Assembly: GCA_945868555.1 (NCBI GenBank)
Contig: CAMBMC010000060.1
Span: 1-10,742 of the forward strand
DNA: 10,742 bases
Source: Chitinophaga pinensis
GTDB lineage: Bacteria; Bacteroidota; Bacteroidia; Flavobacteriales_D; Crocinitomicaceae
Direction of reading: 5' to 3'
In this document: piece by piece, positions 1-6,682 of the stretch
Numbering within the stretch: the first letter of the stretch is position 1
Layout: every line of letters starts with the position of its first letter
Translations under genes and position numbers: made by a program
Notes under the pieces: model-generated
The model's database searches: none
Seen by the model: the letters and a program-made list of their open reading frames with translations, nothing else
Told to the model about the DNA's origin: nothing

Positions 1-347
1 GCTACAATTCGGTATCCTTGACTGCGCAGCTGATTGATGCATTGTGTTTCAGGGGACATGTCTTGGTCATAATTAAACAGATCTACCCAACGACCGGCGC
101 CGAGTGCAATGTCACGTTGAATTTTATAGGGATTGTCCTTTTCGATGACGTGCAATTCTTGAATACCAAAACAATCGCACGAACGCATGACAGCCGAGGC
201 ATTGTGTTCTTGATAGATGTTTTCTAAGGCAACAGTCACGTGTCGTGTGCGATTCGCTGCAATACGATCAAACATTTCCCGCTTAGATGGTGTAATGATA
301 GAATACAACTCACTCAATACACACAAATTTTGCTCGTGCTCGTTCAT
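1..347 (-). CDS. trmH: TrmH/SpoU-family RNA 2'-O-methyltransferase, N-terminal part (3' end outside window)
   Basis: Partial gene: 115 complete codons are visible before it runs off the left edge. The family transfers methyl from S-adenosylmethionine to a ribose 2'-OH; TrmH itself modifies G18 of tRNAs in the cytoplasm. What is seen: a short N-terminal region with HVTVALENIYQEHN at about residues 36-49, then SpoU motif 1, NASAVMRSCDCFG (about 49-61), with the conserved Asn and Arg. IQELHVIEK and ALGAGRWVDL follow, as in bacteroidete TrmH proteins. The SAM-binding knot motifs 2 and 3 lie beyond the window, so the exact target is inferred. The ATG at 345-347 is the only reasonable start; it follows an A-rich tract (AAAAAA) and has no Shine-Dalgarno. 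The HU gene lies 70 bases upstream, separated by a terminator, so separate transcription is likely. A TAnnTTTG-like box (TACCTTTA, 353-360) is imperfect. Confidence 0.85.
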   Translation of the reverse strand, partial: MNEHEQNLCVLSELYSIITPSKREMFDRIAANRTRHVTVALENIYQEHNASAVMRSCDCFGIQELHVIEKDNPYKIQRDIALGAGRWVDLFNYDQDMSPETQCINQLRSQGYRIV

Positions 348-366
348 TTTTTTAAAGGTATAAAAC

Positions 367-397
367 AAAAAAAAAGAGGAACCCGAAAGTTCCTCTT
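367..397 (-). terminator. Intrinsic terminator of the HU gene
   Basis: Read on the minus strand, a perfect 9-bp stem AAGAGGAAC/GTTCCTCTT closes a 6-base loop (TTTCGG) and runs directly into a T-tract (complement of the A-run 367-375). It begins 21 bases after the HU stop codon. It should end the HU transcript before the trmH-like gene. Confidence 0.9.
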
Positions 398-417
398 CTT
401 CAATTTCTCAAAGAGAA

Positions 418-690
418 TTAGTTTACGTTACCAGTCAAATCAGCACCAGCTTTGAAACTTACTACGTTTTTTGCAGCAATTTGGATTTCTTTTCCAGATT
501 GTGGGTTACGTCCAGTTCTTGCAGCACGATTGTTTACTTTGAAAGTTCCGAATCCAACAAGTGAAATTTTGTCGTTGCTTTTCAACGCGCTAGTTGTAGC
601 TGCGATAAAACCATCTAATGCTTTCTTTGCATCTGCTTTTGACAATCCAGCGTTAGTCGCCATTGCATCAATTAATTCTGCTTTGTTCAT
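418..690 (-). CDS. hup: HU-family nucleoid-associated DNA-binding protein
   Basis: A 90-residue basic protein of the usual length for HU. HU dimers bind and bend DNA without strong sequence specificity, compact the nucleoid and assist replication, repair and recombination. What is seen: the N-terminal helical dimerisation part MNKAELIDAMATNAGLSKADA, then the beta region KISLVGFGTFKV (about 41-52), then the DNA-binding arm NRAARTGRNPQSGKEI (about 54-69) with the intercalating proline at residue 63 in NPQSGKEI. The C-terminus VVSFKAGADLTGNVN matches the family. The ATG at 688-690 gives the canonical MNKAELI start. The gene is monocistronic: its own promoter lies at 730-758 and a strong terminator follows it. 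It could in principle be an IHF subunit, but the length and the lack of IHF-specific extensions favour HU. Confidence 0.95.
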   Translation of the reverse strand: MNKAELIDAMATNAGLSKADAKKALDGFIAATTSALKSNDKISLVGFGTFKVNNRAARTGRNPQSGKEIQIAAKNVVSFKAGADLTGNVN

Positions 691-729
691 GATAATGTTT
701 TTTAGTTTGTTTGTAATAATTTAACATGA

Positions 730-758
730 CAAATATATCTGAATTACTAAGCCTACAA
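730..758 (-). promoter_or_regulatory. Bacteroidota-type promoter of the HU gene
   Basis: On the minus strand TTG (756-758) is followed by an 18-base spacer and TATATTTG (730-737). This fits the Bacteroidota consensus of -33 TTG(TTTG) and -7 TAnnTTTG exactly. The predicted transcription start lies about 30-35 bases before the HU ATG. The -33 element sits in the loop of an inverted repeat at 748-765. Confidence 0.7.
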
Positions 759-765
759 GGGCTTA
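748..765. repeat. Inverted repeat over the HU promoter -33 element
   Basis: TAAGCC and GGCTTA are perfect 6-bp inverted arms separated by 6 bases (TACAAG). The centre coincides with the -33 TTG of the HU promoter. The geometry would suit a dimeric regulator, but a chance occurrence is possible. Confidence 0.4.
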
Positions 766-824
766 CAGCGAAAAAAAAGTGAAATTTGTTAATAAAAGTG
801 GGTAATTGTTGATAAACACCCCTG

Positions 825-848
825 AAACCCTTGTTTTACAAGGGGTTT
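825..848 (-). terminator. Probable terminator hairpin after fmt
   Basis: AAACCCTTG and CAAGGGGTTT form a stem of 9 pairs with one bulged base and a 5-base loop. It lies 25 bases beyond the fmt stop, at the end of the rlmI-MATE-fmt operon. On the minus strand only a short TTT follows the stem, so it is weaker than the HU terminator. The hairpin is clear; its role is inferred from position. Confidence 0.5.
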
Positions 849-873
849 TCGACCAGTAACAAGAAAACTTCGT

Positions 874-1836
874 CTAATTTTTTTCTCGAATCAATTGCCA
901 ATCGGCCAATGAATTGCCTGCAAGGAAGGATTGTGCATCCATTTTTCGCTTTCCTTCGGGCTGAATTTCCTGAATTAAGAGGTAATAATCGCTGCAAGGA
1001 AAAAGAATTCCACGTTCATTCGAGCGAAGGTCAATGGCTGAAGGAATGCTTGTTTGCTCTGACGCAAAAAATTTGAAGTTTTTGCTTTCCTTTTTCACTC
1101 TATTATATAAGGTACACCAAGCACTGGGAAATGGGTCGAGTCCACGGATGAAGTTGTGCACCATACATGCTGACTGATTCCAGTTGATTTCGCAATCGGC
1201 TTTGAATAATTTATTCGCCAATTTTTCGTGTCCTTCGATCAATTGACTTTGATCAATTGGCAGGATGTCACCTGAGAATATTTTATTGACGGTTGAACAT
1301 GTGGTTGTTGCTCCAAGCTCCATCAATTGTGTGTAGACCATTCCAACGGTGTCGTTTGGCCCAATGGAAATTTTACCTTGCTCGATCAGTTTGCCCGTAT
1401 CCATTTCTTTTTGAATGAAGAAGGTACTTACACCGGTTTCTATTTCTCCGTTCATTACAGCGCGGTGAATAGGGGCTGCGCCTCTGTAGTTTGGCAGCAA
1501 TGAGGCATGCAGGTTGATTGTTCCTAGCCGTGGCATTGACCAAATTGGTTCGGGTAGCATTCGAAACGCTACCACAACAAATAAGTCTGCTCGAAACGTG
1601 GCTAATTCCTCACGAAAGGCTTCATCTTTTAAATTTACGGGTTGAAGAATAGGAATGCCTTGTTTGAATGCTTCAACTTTTACAGCGCTTTCAGTGATTT
1701 GCTGTCCTCGTCCAGCAGGTTTATCGGCAACGGTAACTGCTGCAACGATGTTAGCACCATGGTCGCAAAGTGCTTTGAGTATATGGGAGGCGAAATCTGG
1801 TGTCCCCATGAAAACGATGCGAAAATCTTTCTTCAT
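874..1836 (-). CDS. fmt: Methionyl-tRNA formyltransferase
   Basis: Transfers a formyl group from 10-formyltetrahydrofolate to Met-tRNA(fMet), producing the initiator tRNA for bacterial translation. With the chosen start it has 320 residues (E. coli Fmt has 315). What is seen: a Rossmann-like N-terminal formyltransferase domain opening RIVFMGTPDFA (6-16), and the catalytic region NLHASLLPNYRGAAPI (108-123). Asn108, His110 and Asp146 (in MDTGKL) correspond to the E. coli Asn106/His108/Asp144 triad. A C-terminal OB-like tRNA-binding domain begins near residue 210 (LANKLFKADCEINW). An upstream TTG at 1857 is possible but lies inside the MATE gene. The ATG at 1834-1836 shares its A with the MATE stop (TAATG), which implies translational coupling, and it aligns with family N-termini. 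It is the last gene of its operon; a hairpin follows. Confidence 0.95.
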   Translation of the reverse strand: MKKDFRIVFMGTPDFASHILKALCDHGANIVAAVTVADKPAGRGQQITESAVKVEAFKQGIPILQPVNLKDEAFREELATFRADLFVVVAFRMLPEPIWSMPRLGTINLHASLLPNYRGAAPIHRAVMNGEIETGVSTFFIQKEMDTGKLIEQGKISIGPNDTVGMVYTQLMELGATTTCSTVNKIFSGDILPIDQSQLIEGHEKLANKLFKADCEINWNQSACMVHNFIRGLDPFPSAWCTLYNRVKKESKNFKFFASEQTSIPSAIDLRSNERGILFPCSDYYLLIQEIQPEGKRKMDAQSFLAGNSLADWQLIREKN

Positions 1837-3170
1837 TAGATTTCTTTTTTCTTCCAATCAAAATACCGCAGGTACACGATAGATAAAATGCCCATGACTC
1901 CAAAGTATATATATTCATTGGACCAAATCCACATGATGTCAAGATTGGCCACTTTGATTAAATAGTAGGAATATAAAAGGTAGCAAACACCGCACACGAT
2001 CTCAATCAGAAATGTCACTTTGGTATTGCCGCTTCCATTGATGGTTTGGAAATACACGCTGAAAAATCCGTACATAAAAATTGATCCCGAAATAAAGCGC
2101 AAGGTCTCGGCACTTTGGGCTATATATGCTTGATTTGGATTGATCATCCGAATTAAAACTTCCGGATAAAAAATCGCGCCGTGAAAGGAAATGAATAAAA
2201 AGATCAAGGTTAAGAACTGGATTCTGCGTTGAATGAATTTCAATGATTGCTGTTTTCCACGTCCGATGTATTGCGAGATGTATGTTTTTGTGGTTCCAGC
2301 AAAGCCCCAAACAGGAACGTAACACAAGAAATAGATGGAGCGTATGTTTTGAGAAACAGTGAGCTCAGCACTTCCTCGTTGTTCAAGCCAGGTGAAAAAT
2401 ACGGTCCATGTGGTCAAAGCAATAAATCCTTGCAGCATCAGTGGGCTTCCCACATTAAAAAGCTCCTTCATCGACGGTAAATTGAAGGAGAAATGTGAAA
2501 ACACCTTCATTTGTTTTCCCTCTTTGGAAAAGAATAGAAATACCATCAAAACCAACATGCCTAAAAAGTCAGCAATTGTCGATGCCCATGCCGCTCCTTT
2601 TAACCCAAGTTCAGGGAATCCACCTTCACCAAAAATCATGAAGTAGTCGAGTAGTACATTCGATAAAGCAGTGGTCAAGGCTGCAATAAGCACGATCCAG
2701 GTTTTACCATTTGCGATAAAGAAAGCTTGGATTGCCAATGAAATCATTGCGAAAAAGAGCGCGTAACTTCGAATGCCAATGTAATCGTTTTGCATGCCAG
2801 CCAATGTTTTGTTGGCCGAATAATAGCTTAAGGCATCGGGCAAGGCAAACTGCAGCAAGACGAAAAGAACAATGGCAATAAAGAATAAGGTGAAAATGGT
2901 CGTCCCGAAGATTCTTCCGATGGCATCAATTTGTCGCTGACCGATACGTCTTGCGATGAGGATCTGAGCGCCATCACCCATGCCCGCCAAGGCCATGAAC
3001 ACCGTGATGTACAATAATCCGCCATTTCCAACTGCGTCAAAGGCCAAAGATGTCGGGTCGTATCGACTTATAAACGAAGAATCCGTGATTAAAACAATGG
3101 CCTGTATGAAACTTGAAGTCATCAGGGGTAAGGCTACGCCAAGGATTGTTTTATACCGCAAGTCCAACAT
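1836..3170 (-). CDS. MATE-family efflux transporter (NorM-like)
   Basis: A 444-residue polytopic inner-membrane protein of typical MATE size with about 12 hydrophobic segments. MATE carriers export cationic drugs, dyes or metabolites using a Na+ or H+ gradient; the substrate here cannot be told from sequence. What is seen: the N-terminal helix with LPLMTSSFIQ, the loop MGDGAQILIARRIGQ (about 64-78), and the characteristic NVLLDYFMIFGEGGFPELGLKGAAWAS region, which matches the MATE pattern of N-x-x-L-D-x-x-x-I-F-G...GFPELGxxGAAxA. A second repeat shows SQNIRSIYFLCYVPVWGFAG. The C-terminus KKKEI is basic, as expected for a cytoplasmic tail. The ATG at 3168-3170 shares its A with the rlmI stop, and its own stop overlaps fmt the same way. 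It is therefore the middle gene of a coupled operon. Sandwiching an exporter between an rRNA methylase and fmt is functionally unexplained. Confidence 0.9.
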   Translation of the reverse strand: MLDLRYKTILGVALPLMTSSFIQAIVLITDSSFISRYDPTSLAFDAVGNGGLLYITVFMALAGMGDGAQILIARRIGQRQIDAIGRIFGTTIFTLFFIAIVLFVLLQFALPDALSYYSANKTLAGMQNDYIGIRSYALFFAMISLAIQAFFIANGKTWIVLIAALTTALSNVLLDYFMIFGEGGFPELGLKGAAWASTIADFLGMLVLMVFLFFSKEGKQMKVFSHFSFNLPSMKELFNVGSPLMLQGFIALTTWTVFFTWLEQRGSAELTVSQNIRSIYFLCYVPVWGFAGTTKTYISQYIGRGKQQSLKFIQRRIQFLTLIFLFISFHGAIFYPEVLIRMINPNQAYIAQSAETLRFISGSIFMYGFFSVYFQTINGSGNTKVTFLIEIVCGVCYLLYSYYLIKVANLDIMWIWSNEYIYFGVMGILSIVYLRYFDWKKKEI

Positions 3171-4339
3171 TAGTCGACACGAATTACAAGGCCTTTGAGG
3201 TATTCACCTTCAGGATGAAACGCAGAGATAGGGTGGTCTGCGGGCTGATGCAATTGTTCTAAGATCCGCACCTTGCGTCCTGCGTCAATCGCTGCAGCAA
3301 TAATTGTATTGTTGAAGAGGTTTTTGTCCACCACTTGAGAACAAGAGAAGGTAAAAATGATTCCACCTGGACGAATTTGTCGAATGGCATGTGCGTTCAA
3401 GCGCTTGTATCCTTGAATGGCTTTGTGTCTTTTTTCTCGGTGCTTCGCAAAGGCTGGAGGATCTAAAACGATAATATCGTATTCTTCCTTCAAGTCTTTC
3501 ATGTATTCCATAGCATCGGCAACAATCGAATCGTGACGGTCATTAAAACCATTCAGCTCTATGTTGTCGTTGGTTAAATCGATGGCTTTTCGTGAGCTGT
3601 CCAATGAATGGACAAGGCTTGCGCCGTTTTGTAGCGCTGACAAACTGAATCCGCCTGAATAACAAAACGTGTTCAACACCTTCTTGCCATTCGAATATTT
3701 CCCCAATAAATAGCGGTTTTCACGCTGATCAATGAAGAATCCTGTTTTCTGTCCTTTGATCCAATCAATGTTGATTTGAACACCATGTTCTTTGGCTATG
3801 TGCGGAGTTTCACAAGTTCCAAATACATATCCATCGACAGTTTCAATGCGCTCTGGCAGGGTGTCGGATGATTTCGAATAAATCGCAATTAAATCGTTGC
3901 CTAAGGTATTCTTCAAGGCTTCAGCAATATGGTTTACGGAGCGATACATGCCAATGCTGTGGCATTGAACAACAGCTACACCATTGTAAAAGTCGATGAT
4001 TAGTCCTGGGAGTTGGTCTCCTTCGCCATGCACAAGACGACAAATGGTATTTTCTGCAGTGATCAGTCCGAGGTCTTTGCGCAATTGAACGGCATTTGAG
4101 ATACATGCCGTAAAAAATGCAGCATCAATTGGGCCTTCGTTAAATCGGAGAACTCGAACGGCAATTGTTCCATGTTGAAAATGCCCAGAAGCAAGAAACT
4201 GCCCGGATTTATCCAACAAAGTCACACATTCGCCATCTTCCAATTGAGAGGTATCACTAGAAATTGCACCGCTAAATACCCAAGGATGTTTGCGAAGTAA
4301 TGAATCTGTTTTCTGACGGTGGATGGTTAACGTTTTCAA
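3170..4339 (-). CDS. rlmI: 23S rRNA (cytosine-C5)-methyltransferase, RlmI family
   Basis: SAM-dependent methylase of the RlmI class; E. coli RlmI makes m5C1962 in 23S rRNA. With the chosen TTG start it has 389 residues (E. coli 396). What is seen: an N-terminal PUA-like RNA-binding domain beginning KTDSLLRKHPWVFSGAI (10-26), a linker strand GQKTGFFIDQRENR (196-209), SAM-binding motif I NTFCYSGGFS (223-232), motif IV LDPPAFAK (292-299) and the catalytic cysteine Cys333 in FSCSQ. The reading frame is open back to a TTG at 4372. That start would lie inside or before the predicted -7 box (4361-4368), and its extra 11 residues have no family counterpart. The TTG at 4337-4339 gives the usual short N-terminus. 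It is the first gene of the rlmI-MATE-fmt operon; its stop shares a base with the MATE start. Confidence 0.9.
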   Translation of the reverse strand: MKTLTIHRQKTDSLLRKHPWVFSGAISSDTSQLEDGECVTLLDKSGQFLASGHFQHGTIAVRVLRFNEGPIDAAFFTACISNAVQLRKDLGLITAENTICRLVHGEGDQLPGLIIDFYNGVAVVQCHSIGMYRSVNHIAEALKNTLGNDLIAIYSKSSDTLPERIETVDGYVFGTCETPHIAKEHGVQINIDWIKGQKTGFFIDQRENRYLLGKYSNGKKVLNTFCYSGGFSLSALQNGASLVHSLDSSRKAIDLTNDNIELNGFNDRHDSIVADAMEYMKDLKEEYDIIVLDPPAFAKHREKRHKAIQGYKRLNAHAIRQIRPGGIIFTFSCSQVVDKNLFNNTIIAAAIDAGRKVRILEQLHQPADHPISAFHPEGEYLKGLVIRVD

Positions 4340-4360
4340 ATGTGGTTGGTCTGTTTCATG

Positions 4361-4368
4361 CAAAAGTA
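4361..4368 (-). promoter_or_regulatory. Probable -7 promoter element of the rlmI-MATE-fmt operon
   Basis: TACTTTTG on the minus strand matches TAnnTTTG and lies about 21 bases before the chosen TTG start of rlmI. That gives a short leader typical of the phylum. No good -33 TTG is found at the usual distance, so the call rests on the -7 box and on the divergent arrangement. Confidence 0.45.
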
Positions 4369-4404
4369 ACAAATGAATGTGGATTGAATGTTAATGAGGG
4401 CACA

Positions 4405-4433
4405 TTTGACTTGATTTATAGGCCGTAGATTTG
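4405..4433 (+). promoter_or_regulatory. Bacteroidota-type promoter of the 4446-6680 operon
   Basis: TTTG (4405-4408), a 17-base spacer, then TAGATTTG (4426-4433): a full match to the Bacteroidota -33/-7 pattern. The transcription start would fall near 4440. This rules out the in-frame TTG at 4431 and supports the ATG at 4446 as the first start codon. Confidence 0.7.
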
Positions 4434-4445
4434 ATAAAAAAGAAC

Positions 4446-4874
4446 ATGCGTTGTACCGTACATGCTTACATGCTGAATGATGATTTTTCACCCGAACATG
4501 CTGAGGCACATTATGGAGGGAAAGATTCGGAGAACAATCGTCGCTATGATTGGGAAGATGAGTTGCACATTAAATCCGATGTGACTGAGATATCGACACA
4601 CGAATTTGTTTCTTTTCCTTTAGAAGGAACGTTCCCTGATGGTACAGCTTTTCGTCACGAAGTCAGCAACATGCGTTTGTATGAAATTGAATCATCTGAT
4701 GGTCCTAAGGTATTCGTTGGTGCATCAGAAAGTATCTTAGAGCGAGCTGAACAAATAAAGGAGGGTGATGTATTGACATTACACATTTATTTGAAGGATT
4801 ATGAACCGTGGGCAAATCCAATTCCAGGGATATACATTGCGTCAAAAGAATTCCCTAAAGAGTTGCATGAATGA
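4446..4874 (+). CDS. Unrecognised small acidic protein, first gene of ABC/YihY operon
   Basis: I do not recognise this 142-residue protein. It has no signal peptide or membrane segment, so it is probably cytoplasmic. It is acidic, with a charged N-terminal half (for example EHAEAHYGGKDSENNRRYDW). The rest suggests beta strands: THEFVSFPLEGTFPDG, FRHEVSNMRLYEIES, GPKVFVGAS, then a short helix ESILERAEQIKEG and the strand DVLTLHIYLKDYEP. The periodicity could fit a small all-beta or alpha/beta fold, but no family motif is evident. The start is the ATG at 4446: the upstream in-frame TTG at 4431 overlaps the promoter -7 box. Its stop overlaps the next start by four bases (ATGA), so it is probably translationally coupled to the ABC ATPase and may work with it. 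A function cannot be assigned. Confidence 0.8.
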   Translation: MRCTVHAYMLNDDFSPEHAEAHYGGKDSENNRRYDWEDELHIKSDVTEISTHEFVSFPLEGTFPDGTAFRHEVSNMRLYEIESSDGPKVFVGASESILERAEQIKEGDVLTLHIYLKDYEPWANPIPGIYIASKEFPKELHE

Positions 4875-5806
4875 TGCTACGTGTTGAAGATATTCATCTC
4901 AGCTTTGACAAGGAAGTCATTAACGGTGTCTCCTTCGTTTTGAATGAAGGTCAGGTGCTCGGTATTGCGGGTAAAAGTGGAGCTGGAAAAACGTCCTTGT
5001 TGAAGATCATGGCTGGATTACTTGACGCGGATTCTGGTGAGGTGCTGTTTGATGGGAAACAGGTGAAAGGCCCCTCTGGTAAGCTTGTCCCCGGACATCC
5101 TGACATTCAATTGGTTGACCAACAGTTTCATCTGGATGCCTTTCATACGGTTGAGGAGAATATCCGAGAGGTGGTGCTTTATTTACCTATTAAACAACGA
5201 GATAAGCTGGTTAATGAGTTGATTGAACTCATGGAACTTGAGGATTTCAGAACCAAACAATCGCGTTACTTATCCGGGGGAGAACAGCAGCGTTTGGCCT
5301 TGGCGCGTGCTTTGGCATGTGAACCTCGAATTATTTTAATGGATGAACCTTTTGCTCATCTGGATTCGCGGCTGAGAACCAAGCTGATCAATTATTTCTT
5401 GGAATTGAAGAATTTGAGAAAGGTGTCATTGGTATTGGTTTCGCACGATGGGTCAGAGATGCTTGGATTTGCAGATCAAATCATTCACATGAAAAATGGA
5501 AAGATTGCACGAAAATCAAATCCAGAGAGTTTCTATTACCGCTTTGCAAGTATTGAGGAGGCGCGCTTGTTTGGTGCTGTCAATTCCGTGATGCTTGAGG
5601 GTAAACGTTTGTACTTCAGGCCAGATGAATACACCTTTGAGGACATCCCGAATGCACCAAGGATACAAGTGACCTATAGCCATTCCTTATTTACTGGTCC
5701 TGTTTATCAGAATTATTTCACGACGGAACGAAAGGAAAAAGTAGTTTTGTACAGTTTTAATAAACTACAGCATGTCAACGGATTCACCATCGTCAAAAAG
5801 TTTTAG
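4871..5806 (+). CDS. ABC transporter ATP-binding protein with TOBE-like C-terminal domain
   Basis: A 311-residue ABC-type ATPase with every catalytic motif intact: Walker A GKSGAGKT (34-41), Q-loop VDQQF (82-86), signature LSGGEQQR (134-141), Walker B IILMDEP (154-160) with Glu159, D-loop AHLD and switch His192 (LVSHD). A short insertion, PSGKLVPGHPDI, precedes the Q-loop. After about residue 220 comes an extension of roughly 90 residues, including LYFRPDEYTF, that resembles the regulatory TOBE domain of PotA/CysA-like importers. No permease or binding-protein gene is adjacent. The partner may be encoded elsewhere, or the ATPase may act with the YihY protein; that link is only inferred. Two ATGs (4871, 4874) are possible; the first gives a 4-base overlap with the upstream gene, the second a 1-base overlap. 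The last 35 bases overlap the YihY gene. Confidence 0.9.
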   Translation: MMLRVEDIHLSFDKEVINGVSFVLNEGQVLGIAGKSGAGKTSLLKIMAGLLDADSGEVLFDGKQVKGPSGKLVPGHPDIQLVDQQFHLDAFHTVEENIREVVLYLPIKQRDKLVNELIELMELEDFRTKQSRYLSGGEQQRLALARALACEPRIILMDEPFAHLDSRLRTKLINYFLELKNLRKVSLVLVSHDGSEMLGFADQIIHMKNGKIARKSNPESFYYRFASIEEARLFGAVNSVMLEGKRLYFRPDEYTFEDIPNAPRIQVTYSHSLFTGPVYQNYFTTERKEKVVLYSFNKLQHVNGFTIVKKF

Positions 5807-6680
5807 GCACCTCACGATTAAAGATATTTGGATCCTCATTAAAAATACATTCAATGGATTTTTAGATGAGAAGGGACTCCATCATGGAGCTGCCTTGGCG
5901 TATTATGCGCTATTTGCCTTGGTTCCTTTGCTGTATTTGAGCATCACATATGTTGGTAGAGTGATCGGTCAGGATGTGATGATCGAGATTATTGGAGATG
6001 TGCTCAAAAATAAAGTAGGCATCACCGATGTGAAAGGAATCATGGAATTCTTGAGTTCATTGGATTTCGAAAAAGGCAATTTTTTCTTGGAGGCGATGAG
6101 TATCATTGCCTTGTTGATTGCTTGTTCAGCGTTTTTAGTGTGTTTGAAAAATAGCATCAATGCATTTTTTGATATCGAAGTTAATTTTTCTTCGAACCGC
6201 AAGAAATTCGTGCAGAATGTATTGTTCAGACTTCTTTCTATTCTCGGGGTTGCCATCTTTACAGGATTAATTGTTTCCCTTTATTTCGCTCAAACACTCG
6301 TCATTTCTTTTGGACATCATCTTTTCGATCAAAAGGAATGGTTGAGTATACTCTTTTTCAATGTGGCCAAACATGGATTTTCATTGTTGAGCAATCTCAT
6401 CATTTTCAGCGTGGTTTTTAAATATGTGCACGACGGAAAAGTGTCATGGCGACTGGCAATAGGAGGTGCCTTGGTGACGTCCCTGTTGCTTTATATTGGT
6501 CAATTGTTGATCAAGTACTATCTGTTCCATTTTTTCTTTGCTGCGAGCGGAGGACTTGCTGGAACCTTATTTATCCTTTTAGCGTGGGTGTATTATTCCT
6601 CCCAAATCATTTTCTTCGGAGCGAAATTTACTGCCGCTTATGCCAATTACATGGGGCGTCCTATAAAATTTAAACATTAA
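5772..6680 (+). CDS. YihY/BrkB-family inner-membrane protein
   Basis: A 302-residue integral membrane protein of the YihY/virulence factor BrkB family (UPF0761). Its members have no firmly established biochemical function; older names such as ribonuclease BN are considered misassigned. What is seen: about six hydrophobic segments, near residues 40-62, 106-128, 150-176, 194-216, 226-248 and 258-284. Family hallmarks are GAALAYYALFALVPLL in segment 1, VSWRLAIGGALVTSLLLYIG before segment 5, and LFILLAWVYYSSQIIFFGAKF at the end. The N-terminus (about 30 residues, Ser-rich then basic) and the C-terminus (GRPIKFKH) are probably cytoplasmic. The ATG at 5772 is the only plausible start: no ATG, GTG or TTG follows in frame before the conserved first segment. 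The start therefore lies 35 bases inside the ABC ATPase gene, and the two must be co-transcribed. Confidence 0.88.
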   Translation: MSTDSPSSKSFRHLTIKDIWILIKNTFNGFLDEKGLHHGAALAYYALFALVPLLYLSITYVGRVIGQDVMIEIIGDVLKNKVGITDVKGIMEFLSSLDFEKGNFFLEAMSIIALLIACSAFLVCLKNSINAFFDIEVNFSSNRKKFVQNVLFRLLSILGVAIFTGLIVSLYFAQTLVISFGHHLFDQKEWLSILFFNVAKHGFSLLSNLIIFSVVFKYVHDGKVSWRLAIGGALVTSLLLYIGQLLIKYYLFHFFFAASGGLAGTLFILLAWVYYSSQIIFFGAKFTAAYANYMGRPIKFKH

Positions 6681-6682
6681 AT

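Noticed and set aside
452..724. Plus-strand open frame of 90 codons opposite HU
   Set aside because: It mirrors the HU gene on the other strand and its translation has no family features; HU is unmistakable.
1837..1857. Upstream TTG start for fmt adding seven residues (MEEKRNL)
   Set aside because: It lies inside the MATE coding region and lacks family support, whereas the ATG at 1836 forms a clean TAATG junction and matches the usual Fmt N-terminus.
2002..2325. Second minus-strand open frame inside the MATE gene, as a sign of a frameshift
   Set aside because: The MATE frame is intact over the whole region with all its membrane segments, so this frame is a by-product of composition.
4431..4445. 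TTG start five codons upstream in the unknown acidic protein
   Set aside because: The TTG is part of the predicted -7 box TAGATTTG, so it would precede the transcription start.
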